Of a DNA stretch of 64,000 nucleotides, positions 16,843 to 25,016 are shown one piece after another. Made by a program: the position numbers and the translations under genes. Below the pieces are notes generated by a model, which saw only the letters and a program-made list of their open reading frames with translations, was not told the DNA's origin and made no database searches. Origin of the DNA: CAWDDG01 sp963801065 (lineage in GTDB: Bacteria > Actinomycetota > Actinomycetes > Jiangellales > Jiangellaceae); assembly GCA_963801065.1 (NCBI GenBank), contig CAWDDG010000009.1, forward strand, positions 1-64,000, written 5' to 3'. How positions within the stretch are numbered: position 1 is the first letter of the stretch; every line of letters starts with the position of its first letter.

Positions 16843-17478
16843 TCAGCCTTCTTCGATCGCGACCGGCGAAGGAAGGGTGCCGGCGTTGTGCTCGACCAGG
16901 ACCCAGCCCTGGTCGGTGTCGCGCAACATCGACCACGAGGCGTTCGACAGCCCACCGATGTTGGTGAACCGCTCCAGCGGCATCCCAATCAGGGCCGCGA
17001 TGCCCAGCCGAGCTGCACCCCCGTGGGTGGTGAGGACTGCGAGCCCGTCGTCGGGCAGCCTCGCAGCGACGTCGCGGACGGCCGCCGACACCCGCTCGGC
17101 GACCTCCTGCCGGGTCTCGCCGCCACCCACCCGCAGCAGAGGATCGCCCGCGCGCCAGGCCTTGTACTCCTCCGGCCAGCGAGCGGCGATCTCGGCTCCC
17201 GTGCACCCTTGCCACTCGCCCGCGTATGTCTCGCGGAGGCGGCGATCGAGCACCACGTCATTGCCCGTCAGTGCGGCGAGGGCGGAGATGGTGTCCTGCG
17301 TCCGCCGTAGGTCGGAGGACGCCAGCAGGTCGGGTTCGAGGGCGGCCAGCCGGCGAGCGGACTCCAGCGCCTGCTCCCGCCCGGTGTCGTCGAGGGCGAT
17401 GTCGATCTGGCCCTGGAAGCGGCCGGTCGCGTTCCACTCCGTCCGACCATGACGCCACATCACGATGCGGCGGCTCAC
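16843..17478 (-). CDS. Histidine phosphatase (phosphoglycerate mutase-like)
   Basis: This is a 211-residue protein. The RHG motif is VMWRHGRTEWN with phospho-accepting His10, followed by GRFQGQIDIALDDTG. The second His is in VLTTHGGAARL. The family removes phosphate from small metabolites or, less often, interconverts phosphoglycerates. The GTG start overlaps the rsfS stop by 4 bases (GTGA), so it is coupled to rsfS. A histidine phosphatase in this position is a common actinobacterial arrangement. Whether it acts on a sugar phosphate such as 3-phosphoglycerate derivatives cannot be read from sequence. Confidence 0.9.
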   Translation of the reverse strand: MSRRIVMWRHGRTEWNATGRFQGQIDIALDDTGREQALESARRLAALEPDLLASSDLRRTQDTISALAALTGNDVVLDRRLRETYAGEWQGCTGAEIAARWPEEYKAWRAGDPLLRVGGGETRQEVAERVSAAVRDVAARLPDDGLAVLTTHGGAARLGIAALIGMPLERFTNIGGLSNASWSMLRDTDQGWVLVEHNAGTLPSPVAIEEG

Positions 17479-17888
17479 CCGTCCCCTCCGGCGGACCGGC
17501 CGCTGCGGAGTCCGTCGCGGCCGACGAGCACTGTCTCGGGGAGGCGGATCGCCGGGCAGTCCTTCCACAGCCGCTCGAGCGAGTAGAATTGCCGGTCGTC
17601 GGTGTGCTGGACGTGGACGACGACGTCGATGTAGTCGAGAAGCACCCAGCGACCTTCGCGCTCGCCCTCGCGCCGGGCCGGCTTGGCGTCGAGCGCCCGC
17701 AGCCGCTCCTCGACCCCGTCGACGATCGCCTTGACCTGGCGGTCGTTGGGTGCAGAGCAGATGACGAACGCGTCGGTGATGACGAGTCGGTCGGAGACGT
17801 CGAACGCGACGATGTCATCAGCGAGCTTTTCGGCGGCGGCTTCGGCGGCCGCGACGGCGAGCGCGGACGCTCGGTCGGAGGCGGGCAA
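17475..17888 (-). CDS. rsfS: Ribosome silencing factor RsfS
   Basis: This is a 137-residue protein of the RsfS/Iojap family, which binds ribosomal protein L14 and blocks subunit joining when nutrients are scarce. Conserved features are AAEKLADDIVAFDVSDRL, the TDAFVICSAPNDRQVKAI segment, WVLLDYIDVVVHV and FYSLERLWKD. No ATG is available. TTG at 17888 fits because GAAAGG lies about 9 bases upstream and the protein then starts just before the first helix. The C-terminal tail past WKDCPAIRLP is longer than usual and Gly/Arg-rich. It follows nadD by 41 bases and is coupled to the phosphatase. Confidence 0.93.
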   Translation of the reverse strand: MPASDRASALAVAAAEAAAEKLADDIVAFDVSDRLVITDAFVICSAPNDRQVKAIVDGVEERLRALDAKPARREGEREGRWVLLDYIDVVVHVQHTDDRQFYSLERLWKDCPAIRLPETVLVGRDGLRSGRSAGGDG

Positions 17889-17929
17889 ACGTAGGGCCTT
17901 TCGTGAACGGATGTGGCGGGAACAGGATC

Positions 17930-18541
17930 TCACGTCCCGCCGACAGCGTAGAGCCGACGTTTCGCTATGTACTGGACGATTCCGTCCGGAACCAGATACC
18001 AGATCGGCTCGTCCCCGGCGACGCGGTTGCGGCACTCCGTGGACGAGATCGCCAGTGCAGGCACCTCGACCAGGGTGACCTTGCCCTCCGGGAGGCCCAC
18101 GTCGGAAAGGGTGTGGCCCGGGCGCGTACAGCCCACGAAGTGGGCCAGGTCGAACAACTCGTCGTGGTCGCGCCACGACAGGATCTGCTCGAGGGCGTCC
18201 GCGCCGGTGATGAAGAACAGATCCCATTCCGGGCCGCGTTCGGCGCTGAGGTCGCGCAGCGTGTCGACGGTGTACGTCGGCCCCGGCCGGTCGATGTCGA
18301 CCCGGCTCACCGAGAACCGAGGGTTCGACGCCGTGGCGATGACCGTCATCAGGTAGCGGTCCTCGAACGGCGACACCTCGTGCTCGGCCTTCTGCCACGG
18401 CCGGCCGGCCGGCACGAACACCACCTCGTCCAGGTCGAACCAGGACTGGACCTCGCTGGCCGCGACCAAGTGCCCGTGGTGGATGGGATCGAAGGTCCCG
18501 CCCATGACTCCGAGCCGCTTGTGCGCGTTCACGGGCGACAA
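17930..18541 (-). CDS. nadD: Nicotinate-nucleotide adenylyltransferase NadD
   Basis: This is a 203-residue enzyme that joins nicotinate mononucleotide and ATP to give deamido-NAD. The nucleotidyltransferase signature GGTFDPIHHGHL is at 14-25, with the HxGH His pair at 21/24 or 22/24. PAGRPWQK follows, and the C-terminal ISSTECRNRV matches the family ISSTxxR motif. Length is standard. It is the second half of the actinobacterial order proA - small membrane protein - nadD - rsfS. It starts at ATG 18541. Confidence 0.96.
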   Translation of the reverse strand: MSPVNAHKRLGVMGGTFDPIHHGHLVAASEVQSWFDLDEVVFVPAGRPWQKAEHEVSPFEDRYLMTVIATASNPRFSVSRVDIDRPGPTYTVDTLRDLSAERGPEWDLFFITGADALEQILSWRDHDELFDLAHFVGCTRPGHTLSDVGLPEGKVTLVEVPALAISSTECRNRVAGDEPIWYLVPDGIVQYIAKRRLYAVGGT

Positions 18542-18560
18542 CGTAGCGCCGGGTCTGACC

Positions 18561-18704
18561 TCAGGCGTGCGGGCGCCCCTTGCCGAACATCAGCGTTCCG
18601 ACCAGGAGCGCGAGCAGGATGCCCAGGATCCCCAGACCCCACACCAGGGACGGGACGCCTTCGTCGGCCTGGGCCTGCTCCGCCAGGCGCACGATCGTCG
18701 TCAT
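18561..18704 (-). CDS. Small single-helix membrane protein
   Basis: This is a 47-residue product from ATG 18704 (MTTIVRLAEQAQADEG). It has one membrane helix, VWGLGILGILLALLVGTLMF, and a basic tail GKGRPH. Very short one-helix proteins between proA and nadD are common in actinobacteria. Their function is unknown. The stop lies 19 bases before nadD, so the two are likely cotranscribed. Confidence 0.7.
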   Translation of the reverse strand: MTTIVRLAEQAQADEGVPSLVWGLGILGILLALLVGTLMFGKGRPHA

Positions 18705-18732
18705 GGCCCCGAAGCCTAGCTGCCCGGCGGCG

Positions 18733-19998
18733 TCAACCGCGGACCTGACCGTCACCGGTCACGACATACGTCGTGGACGTCAGCTCGGCCAGGCCCATCG
18801 GACCGCGGGCGTGCAGCTTCTGGGTGGAGATGCCGATCTCCGCGCCGAAGCCGAGCTGCTCGCCGTCGGTGAACCGGGTCGAGGCGTTGACCATCACGGC
18901 GGCCGAGTCGACCGTCGCGACGAAACGGCGCGCGCTCTGCAGCGACGTCGTCACGATGGCCTCCGTATGGCCGCTCCCCCAACGCCGGATATGCGCCACG
19001 GCGTCCTCGAGTGAGTCGACGACTGCGGCCGCGATGTCCAGCGAGAGGTACTCAGCCGTCCAGTCGTCGTCGGTGGCGGGGACGACGTCGTCGCCGTACG
19101 CGCGAACCCTCTCGTCGCCGTGCACCGTCACACCGGCCTGCCGGAGCGCGCTCAGGGCACGAGGCAGGAACTCGTCGGCCACGGCAGCGTGGACGAGCAG
19201 GGTCTCTGCGGCGTTGCAGACGCTGGGCCGCTGGGTCTTGGCATTGAGCAGGATCGCCAGCGCCTTCGTCAGGTCCGCCTCGGCGTCGACGTAGACGGCG
19301 CAGTTGCCGACTCCGGTCTCGATGACCGGGACGGTCGACTCCTCGACCACACTGCGGATGAGATTCGCGCCGCCGCGCGGGATGAGCACGTCCACCAGGC
19401 CGCGGGCGCGCATGAGGTGTTTGGCGGACTCATGACCTTCCCCCGGCACCAGCTGGACCGCGTCGGCCGGCAGGCCCGCTCCCTCGAGTGCGCCGCGAAG
19501 CACGGCAACGATGGCCGAATTGGATTCGTGCGCGCTGGACGAGCCCCGCAGCAGGACGGCGTTGCCGCTCTTCAGGCACAGTCCGGCAGCGTCGGCGGTC
19601 ACGTTGGGGCGGGCCTCGTAGATGATGCCGATCACGCCGAGCGGGACGCGCCGCTGGCTGACCTCGAGCCCGTTCGGCAGGGTGTAGCCGCGGACGACCT
19701 CGCCCACCGGGTCGGCAAGCGCGGCGACCTGGCGCAGGCCGTCGGCCATGCCGCCGATCCGCTCCTCGTCGAGGCACAACCGGTCCACGATGGCCGCCGG
19801 CGTGCCGGCCTCGTGCGCGCGGGCGACGTCCATTGCGTTGGCGCCCAGGAGCGGCGCGGCCTGGACCACGAGTGCGTCGGCCATGGCGAGCAGGGCGGCG
19901 TCCTTTTCGGCTCGCGACCGCACGGCGAGGTCAGCCGCGGCCACGCGAGCCCGGCGTGCAGCATCGAGTACGGGCTCCGCGACGTTGGTCGCATCCAT
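18733..19998 (-). CDS. proA: Glutamate-5-semialdehyde dehydrogenase (gamma-glutamyl phosphate reductase)
   Basis: This is a 421-residue NADPH-dependent enzyme that reduces gamma-glutamyl phosphate to glutamate semialdehyde in proline synthesis. Recognisable segments are GVIGIIYEARPNVTADAAGL, SGNAVLLRGSSSA, the PRGG region IPRGGANLI, and the catalytic Cys in RPSVCNAAETLLVH. Residues GLAELTSTTYVV near the C-terminus are typical. ATG 19998 was chosen over the longer frame to 20193 because the extra N-terminus is non-conserved. Its partner proB lies upstream on the same strand with two unrelated genes between. Confidence 0.97.
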   Translation of the reverse strand: MDATNVAEPVLDAARRARVAAADLAVRSRAEKDAALLAMADALVVQAAPLLGANAMDVARAHEAGTPAAIVDRLCLDEERIGGMADGLRQVAALADPVGEVVRGYTLPNGLEVSQRRVPLGVIGIIYEARPNVTADAAGLCLKSGNAVLLRGSSSAHESNSAIVAVLRGALEGAGLPADAVQLVPGEGHESAKHLMRARGLVDVLIPRGGANLIRSVVEESTVPVIETGVGNCAVYVDAEADLTKALAILLNAKTQRPSVCNAAETLLVHAAVADEFLPRALSALRQAGVTVHGDERVRAYGDDVVPATDDDWTAEYLSLDIAAAVVDSLEDAVAHIRRWGSGHTEAIVTTSLQSARRFVATVDSAAVMVNASTRFTDGEQLGFGAEIGISTQKLHARGPMGLAELTSTTYVVTGDGQVRG

Positions 19999-20024
19999 GC
20001 AGGCCAGCGTACGGCGGGATGGGA

Positions 20025-20582
20025 CTACTCCGCGTCGGTCTTCGAGCCGGGCCGCTGACGCTCGGTCTGGACCCGGGCGATGTCGAAGGCCGACATCACG
20101 GTTGCGCTGATGCTGATGAACCCCACCGCGAAGGACAGGAGAATCGCCCACGTGAGATCCTCCCGGGTCGGACGAAGCCCGCCGAGGGCCCATGGCGTGA
20201 CGATGAGCACCAGGGCCAACACCGTGGTGACAACCTCCATCACCAGCATGCCGCTCGACCCGAGGACCTCCGCCACCCCTCGGATGCGAGCAGCGCTGTC
20301 GATGTTCGCTGCTATGAGCAGGAGGCTCAAGAGGGCGAAGAGTATCCGGGCGTAGACCGGCTCCAGGGCGACCAGGGCGAGCGAAAGGCCGAGGGGGATC
20401 GTGAAGACGATCAGGGTGATCCTGGTACCGGCTCGGAGGTAGGACTCGAAGAGTTTGCGGGCGTGGTCCAGCCTGCGAAGACCCGTCTCGATGTAGAAGA
20501 ACACCCCCACCAGGAACAGGCCGATCAGCGTCGAAGAGACCTCGGCCATGGTCAGGAGGAACGCGTCCGACACGTGCCGCAT
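20025..20582 (-). CDS. Multi-helix membrane protein of unknown function
   Basis: This is a 185-residue protein with about five hydrophobic helices: 9-30, 52-72, 78-96, 110-132 and 143-165. The charged connecting loop RRLDHARKLFESYLRAG suggests a cytoplasmic face. The C-terminus is hydrophilic and basic. No catalytic motif or known family is evident to me. It lies between proA and the aminoglycoside-phosphotransferase-like gene, and all three run the same way. Confidence 0.75.
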   Translation of the reverse strand: MRHVSDAFLLTMAEVSSTLIGLFLVGVFFYIETGLRRLDHARKLFESYLRAGTRITLIVFTIPLGLSLALVALEPVYARILFALLSLLLIAANIDSAARIRGVAEVLGSSGMLVMEVVTTVLALVLIVTPWALGGLRPTREDLTWAILLSFAVGFISISATVMSAFDIARVQTERQRPGSKTDAE

Positions 20583-20630
20583 GGTTCCGGAGGCTACCGC
20601 CTGCCGACCGCGGTCACTCCCGCCGGAAGC

Positions 20631-21548
20631 TCAGGGCAACCGGGGCAGGAAGGCCTCGGCGATCGCAACAGAGATGTCCCGCCACTCAGGGTCACCGTCG
20701 ACGGCGGCGTCGAGGGCGTCGAGGGCCTCGACGGCCTCGCGAACCACGACCCAGCCCGCCACCAGCGCCTGTTCCAGGCCCGCAGCCTCGGTGACGACAT
20801 CGGCCCGCCACTGCAAGTGCCCCGCTATATCTCCCGACGAGATCGCTTCGTCCCAGCGGTTCCACAACAGCGGCGCGACCTCGTAGGCCGGGTCGCCGAG
20901 CAGAGGCTTGGGGTCGATCGCCAACCATGGTTCGCGGTCGCCAGCGAGGACGTTCTCGTAGTGCAGGTCGGTGTGCAGGAGTACCGGACGGGTGCCGTCC
21001 ACCAGGTCGTCGAGCAATACCGATGCGCGGTCGAGCACAGCCGCGGGAACGCCCGCCGGTTGCCGGCGACGGGCGGCCGCCAGCTCCACCGCCCAGTCGC
21101 GGGCCCGCTCATCCACGCCGACGAAGGGGAGGTGGGTCTTCACGCCCAGCCGCCCGAGCAGGCCGCCCGTGCAGCGCAGCGCCTCCTCGAGAGGAACCGC
21201 GGACAGGTCGCGTGCGGCGTTCAGACGTTCGAGGAGGACGACGTATGAGTCGGGCGCGGCGTCGAGCAGGCGCACGGCGCCGTCGCCCGCCCACACGCCC
21301 AAGGCCAGGTGCTCATCTCGTGCTTCCGCATGCGGCCAGCTGAGCTTGAGCGCAGCCGGCACGTCGTCGGTCGTGCGTACCGGAAGCACCATGGCGCAGA
21401 CGCCGTGCATGGGCCGGCCGTCCATGCGAAGGCGCCACCGGTCGAGGAACTCGGCGGTCATGTCCGGCAGCCGGTCCAGCCACGGGCCGGTCGACGGGTC
21501 CACACCGGCGAGTCCGGCCCGCAGCCCGGCCGGTATCTCGACAACCAC
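20631..21548 (-). CDS. Aminoglycoside/hydroxyurea phosphotransferase-family kinase
   Basis: This is a 305-residue protein of the APH(6)/hydroxyurea kinase type. The kinase-fold Brenner motif is LLHTDLHYENVL, with catalytic Asp and metal-binding Asn. It is followed by AIDPKPLLGDPAYEVAPLLW, a hallmark of this subfamily. An ATP-lobe strand with PAALKLSWPH carries the likely ATP-anchoring Lys. The GTG start immediately follows the proB stop, so it is likely in the proB operon. Members phosphorylate streptomycin or other hydroxylated compounds. Chromosomal copies often have no known resistance role, so resistance should not be assumed. Confidence 0.85.
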   Translation of the reverse strand: MVVEIPAGLRAGLAGVDPSTGPWLDRLPDMTAEFLDRWRLRMDGRPMHGVCAMVLPVRTTDDVPAALKLSWPHAEARDEHLALGVWAGDGAVRLLDAAPDSYVVLLERLNAARDLSAVPLEEALRCTGGLLGRLGVKTHLPFVGVDERARDWAVELAAARRRQPAGVPAAVLDRASVLLDDLVDGTRPVLLHTDLHYENVLAGDREPWLAIDPKPLLGDPAYEVAPLLWNRWDEAISSGDIAGHLQWRADVVTEAAGLEQALVAGWVVVREAVEALDALDAAVDGDPEWRDISVAIAEAFLPRLP

Positions 21549-22670
21549 TCAGCGCCGTCCCAGGACGACCAGGTCGTCACGGTGGACGACCTCGCGCTCG
21601 TACGCCGGCCCCAGCTCACGGGCCAGCTCGTGAGTCGACCGGCCCAGCAATACCGGCAGCTCGGCCGAGTCGTAGTTGACCAGGCCACGGGCCACAGCCC
21701 GGCCGGCTTCGTCGACCAGGTCCACAGGATCGCCGGCCGAGAAGGTCCCGTCGACCGCGGTGATACCGGCCGGGAGCAACGACAGTCTTCGGTCGACGAC
21801 GGCCCGCACCGCTCCGGCGTCGAGGTGCAGGTGTCCGCGCCCGTCAGTGGCGTGCTCCAACCAGAGCAGCCGGGTCGACCGGCGGCGAGCTCGAGACCGG
21901 AACCACGTTCCGACCGGCTCGCCGGCCAGGACGCGACCGGCCTCCGGAGCCGACGCCAGCACGACCTCGATGCCAGATCCGGTGGCGATCCGCGCCGCTT
22001 CGACCTTGGTCTGCATGCCGCCACTGCCGAGGCCGGACCGGCCCGGGCGGCCGATCTGCAGGCCGTCGAGGTCGGTGAGGTCGCCGATCTCGGCGATCCG
22101 TCTCGAGCCCGGACGGCCGGGGTCTCCGTCGTAGAGGCCGTCGACGTCGGACAGCATGACCAGCACGTCGGCGTGGACGAGCTGCGCCACCAGGGCCGCG
22201 AGCCGGTCGTTGTCGCCGAAGCGGATCTCGTGGGTGGCGACGGTGTCGTTCTCGTTGACCACGGGGACGACGCCGAGCGCCAGGAGCTTGTGCAGCGTGC
22301 GGTACGCGTTGCGGTAGTGCGAACGCCGGGTCATGTCGTCGACGGTCAGCAGGACCTGGCCGACCCGCAGGCCGTGCCGGGCGAAGGCGTCGGCGTAACG
22401 CGCGACCAGGAGCCCTTGGCCGATGCTGGCGGCCGCCTGCTGGGTGGCGAGGTCGCGGGGCCGTCGAGCCAGCCCGAGAGGGGCGAGCCCGGCGGCGATA
22501 GCGCCCGAGGACACCAGGACGACCTGCTTGCCCTCCCGCCTCGCCAAGGCGAGCACGTCGACCAGGGCGCGGAGCCGAGCGGCTTCGAGGCCGCCATCGG
22601 CACTCGTCAGCGACGACGAGCCGACCTTGACCACGACCCGGTGGGCTTCGGCCAGCGCCTCACGTGCCAC
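21549..22670 (-). CDS. proB: Glutamate 5-kinase
   Basis: This is a 373-residue enzyme, the first step of proline synthesis. The amino-acid-kinase domain (1-260) has VVVKVGSSSL, VSSGAIAAG, NENDTVATHEIRFGDND and the metal/nucleotide region SDVDGLYDGDP. A C-terminal PUA domain (about 280-370) includes GHLHLDAGAVRAVVDRR. GTG 22670 was chosen because GGAGGG lies 9 bases upstream and the core starts soon after. The longer frame to 22757 is a readthrough of repeat DNA. The family is usually feedback inhibited by proline. It is downstream of obg on the same strand. Confidence 0.96.
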   Translation of the reverse strand: MAREALAEAHRVVVKVGSSSLTSADGGLEAARLRALVDVLALARREGKQVVLVSSGAIAAGLAPLGLARRPRDLATQQAAASIGQGLLVARYADAFARHGLRVGQVLLTVDDMTRRSHYRNAYRTLHKLLALGVVPVVNENDTVATHEIRFGDNDRLAALVAQLVHADVLVMLSDVDGLYDGDPGRPGSRRIAEIGDLTDLDGLQIGRPGRSGLGSGGMQTKVEAARIATGSGIEVVLASAPEAGRVLAGEPVGTWFRSRARRRSTRLLWLEHATDGRGHLHLDAGAVRAVVDRRLSLLPAGITAVDGTFSAGDPVDLVDEAGRAVARGLVNYDSAELPVLLGRSTHELARELGPAYEREVVHRDDLVVLGRR

Positions 22671-22710
22671 TGTGTTTCTCCCTCCAGGCTCGGCCGTTAC
22701 CAGGCGTGTC

Positions 22711-22771
22711 AGGCCGTTACCGGGTTCCGAGACCTGGTAACGGCCCCACAGGCCCACTTAACGTGATCATT
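22711..22771. repeat. Truncated copy of the palindromic miniature element
   Basis: These bases align closely with 28693-28753 of the complete element (CCGTTACC, CCGAGACC, GGTAACGG, then CCCACTTAACGTGATCATT). The left inverted end is missing and replaced by an extra CCGTTACCAGG half-site at 22694-22704. The right end overlaps the stop codon of obg. It retains a strong stem between CCGTTACC and GGTAACGG, so it could also end obg transcription. Confidence 0.85.
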
Positions 22772-24131
22772 CGCGACGTCCATCGAGGCGGGAGTCCGAG
22801 CCCCGCGGGCCGTACAGGAGCTCGGCTCCCGCCCGCACGGTCGGCTCCCAGTCGAAGACGACGGCATCGTCGCCGCCGACAACGACCTCTGCGCCGGGCG
22901 TGGCACCCGCCTCCAGGAGCGCTTCCTCGACGCCGAGCCGGGCGAGCCGGTCGGCCAAGTAGCCGACGGCTTCGTCGTTGGCGAAGTCGGTCTGATGCAC
23001 CCAGCGTTCCGGCTTGGTGCCACGGACCCGAAACCGCTCGCCCTCCCGGGTGACGGTGAACCCGGCGTCGTCCACGGCAGCCGGACGGAGCACCAGCCGC
23101 GTGCGCTCGAGGGGCGGCGCCGCGGCCCGCGCCGCCGACACGACGCCGGCCATCGCGAAGGTCAGCTCGCGCAACCCTTCGTGGGTGGCGGCCGAGATGC
23201 CGACGATCCGCCACCCGCGTGCCTCCAGATCGGGTTTGACCATCTCGGCGAGGTCGCGTGCGTCCGGGACGTCGATCTTGTTGAGCGCCACCAGCCGCGG
23301 CCGGTCGGAAAGTCCGCCATAGGACTCCAGCTCACGCTCGATGACGTCGATGTCGGTGACCGGGTCTCGACCGGGCTCCATGGTGGCGCAGTCGACCACG
23401 TGCACCAACGCGCTGCAGCGCTCGATGTGACGCAGGAACTCGTGACCGAGGCCCCTGCCCTCGCTCGCGCCCTCGATGAGGCCGGGGACGTCCGCGACCG
23501 TGAACCGCACCTCACCGGCCTCGACGACGCCGAGGTTGGGGACGAGCGTGGTGAACGGGTAGTCGGCGATCTTCGGACGGGCTGCGGAGATGGACGCGAC
23601 CAGGCTGGACTTGCCGGCGCTCGGGAAGCCGACCAGGCCGACGTCGGCCACGCTCTTGAGCTCGAGCATCACGTCGAACGACTGCCCCGGCTCGCCGAGC
23701 AGCGCGAAGCCTGGCGCCCGCCGCCTGGTGCTCGCCAGCGCGGCATTGCCCAGGCCGCCACGACCGCCCGCGGCCACCACGAACCTGGTTCCTGCTCCGA
23801 CCAGGTCGACGACGACCTCACCGGCCGGCGTTGTGACCACCGTGCCGTCGGGAACGGGCAGCACGACGTCGGCGCCGTGCGCGCCGTCGCGGTTGTCGCC
23901 CTGCCCGGGGGTGCCGTTGCGGGCGCGCTGGTGCGGCGATCGGTGGTAGTCGAGCAGTGTGGTCGTGTTGGGGTCGACGACGAGGACGACGTCGCCGCCG
24001 TTGCCACCCTTGCCGCCGTCGGGCCCGCCGAGCGGCTTGAACTTCTCGCGGCGGATCGAGACGCAGCCGTGCCCGCCGTCGCCGGCGGCGACGTGGAGGA
24101 CGACGCGGTCCACGAACGACGGGATCGCCAT
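22767..24131 (-). CDS. obg: Obg family GTPase
   Basis: This is a 454-residue ribosome-associated GTPase. The N-terminal glycine-rich Obg fold (1-158) has GGPDGGKGGNGG. The G domain has GFPSAGKSS (G1), DVPGLIEGASEGRGLG (G3 and switch II), and NKID (G4). The C-terminal OCT domain (about 345-430) includes FRVRGTKPERWVHQTDF. ATG 24131 follows GGAGGAGG. The last codons, GRRE, and the TGA lie at the boundary of a repeat; the TGA is part of its TGATCACGTTAAG end. The C-terminal tail may therefore have been trimmed or altered by that insertion. It is downstream of rplU-rpmA, the usual order. Confidence 0.96.
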   Translation of the reverse strand: MAIPSFVDRVVLHVAAGDGGHGCVSIRREKFKPLGGPDGGKGGNGGDVVLVVDPNTTTLLDYHRSPHQRARNGTPGQGDNRDGAHGADVVLPVPDGTVVTTPAGEVVVDLVGAGTRFVVAAGGRGGLGNAALASTRRRAPGFALLGEPGQSFDVMLELKSVADVGLVGFPSAGKSSLVASISAARPKIADYPFTTLVPNLGVVEAGEVRFTVADVPGLIEGASEGRGLGHEFLRHIERCSALVHVVDCATMEPGRDPVTDIDVIERELESYGGLSDRPRLVALNKIDVPDARDLAEMVKPDLEARGWRIVGISAATHEGLRELTFAMAGVVSAARAAAPPLERTRLVLRPAAVDDAGFTVTREGERFRVRGTKPERWVHQTDFANDEAVGYLADRLARLGVEEALLEAGATPGAEVVVGGDDAVVFDWEPTVRAGAELLYGPRGSDSRLDGRRE

Positions 24132-24304
24132 CACTGCACCTCCTCCGTCCTCATGGTCCTGCGCTCCGGCCTCGCGACCGGAGGGTTGTCCGCTACTCGG
24201 CATCGATGGAGACGTGGAAATCTTCCAATAGGGAGAACGCCGAGGGCGGGCCGGTCAGTTGACCGCCCCGCCCTTCGACTCTTTCGCTGTCGCCGAAGCG
24301 GGGG

Positions 24305-24562
24305 TCACTCCCCCGCCGGGACGATGCTGACGACCTTGCGGCCGCGCTTGACGCCGAACTCGACGGCGCCCGCAGCGGTCGCGAACAGTGTGTCGTCGCC
24401 CCCACGGCCGACATTGTCGCCGGGGTGGATATGGGTGCCGCGCTGGCGCACGATGATCTCGCCGGCGTCGACGAGCTGCCCGCCGTAGCGCTTGACACCA
24501 AGCCGCTGGGAGTTGGAGTCGCGCCCGTTCCGCGTGGACGAGGCGCCCTTCTTGTGAGCCAT
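24305..24562 (-). CDS. rpmA: 50S ribosomal protein L27
   Basis: This is an 85-residue protein of standard length. It begins MAHKKGASSTRNGRDSNSQR, has the GVKRYGGQ segment and the RQRGTHIHPGDNVGRG core. The N-terminal tail reaches the peptidyl-transferase centre. Its start is 9 bases after the rplU stop, so the two are cotranscribed. It has no N-terminal cleavage extension of the Firmicutes type. Confidence 0.98.
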   Translation of the reverse strand: MAHKKGASSTRNGRDSNSQRLGVKRYGGQLVDAGEIIVRQRGTHIHPGDNVGRGGDDTLFATAAGAVEFGVKRGRKVVSIVPAGE

Positions 24563-24571
24563 GGCCGCTTC

Positions 24572-24886
24572 CTACTTCTTGGTCTCGATGCCGGTGACCT
24601 TGACCTGCGTGTACTTCTGGCGATGGCCCAGGCGGCGGCGATATCCGGTCTTGTTCTTGAAACGCAGAATGTCGATCTTCGGGCCCTTGGTGGCGCCCAG
24701 GATCTCGGCGGTGACGGTCACCTTGGCCAGCTTCTTGGCGTCCGTGGTCACCTTCTCGCCGTCGACGAGCAGGATGGTCGTGAGCGCAACGGTCTCGCCC
24801 ACCTCACCGTCGCGACGGTCGAGGTCCACGACGTCGCCGACGGCGACCTTCTTCTGGCTGCCGCCGCTACGGACGATCGCGTACAC
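24572..24886 (-). CDS. rplU: 50S ribosomal protein L21
   Basis: This is a 104-residue protein from GTG 24886 (VYAIVRSGGSQKKVAVGD). The C-terminal signature KIDILRFKNKTGYRRRLGHR is clear. The longer frame to 25006 adds a Ser/Arg-rich, non-conserved leader and was rejected. It follows RNase E/G by about 116-130 bases, the normal order in actinobacteria. I saw no obvious leader structure for autoregulation. Confidence 0.97.
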   Translation of the reverse strand: MYAIVRSGGSQKKVAVGDVVDLDRRDGEVGETVALTTILLVDGEKVTTDAKKLAKVTVTAEILGATKGPKIDILRFKNKTGYRRRLGHRQKYTQVKVTGIETKK

Positions 24887-25016
24887 CGCGGGCTCACTCT
24901 CTCGTTCGGACTTCGGGCGCGCGCTGCCACCCTGGGCGGGCGCACGGATGAGCGGCGCGAGCAGCGCCGGCTCTCCAGGGTACGGATCCGGCCGTCGCGC
25001 GGTCAAACCGGGGAGG

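Noticed and set aside
15028..17310. Long 760-residue plus-strand frame
   Set aside because: It is antisense to the sulfatase and phosphatase. Composition (Val/Glu/Arg/His-rich with repeated short motifs) is typical of a GC-driven antisense frame.
20631..21548. Streptomycin resistance gene
   Set aside because: The family match is clear, but chromosomal members are not proof of resistance. It sits in the proB operon rather than on a mobile unit.
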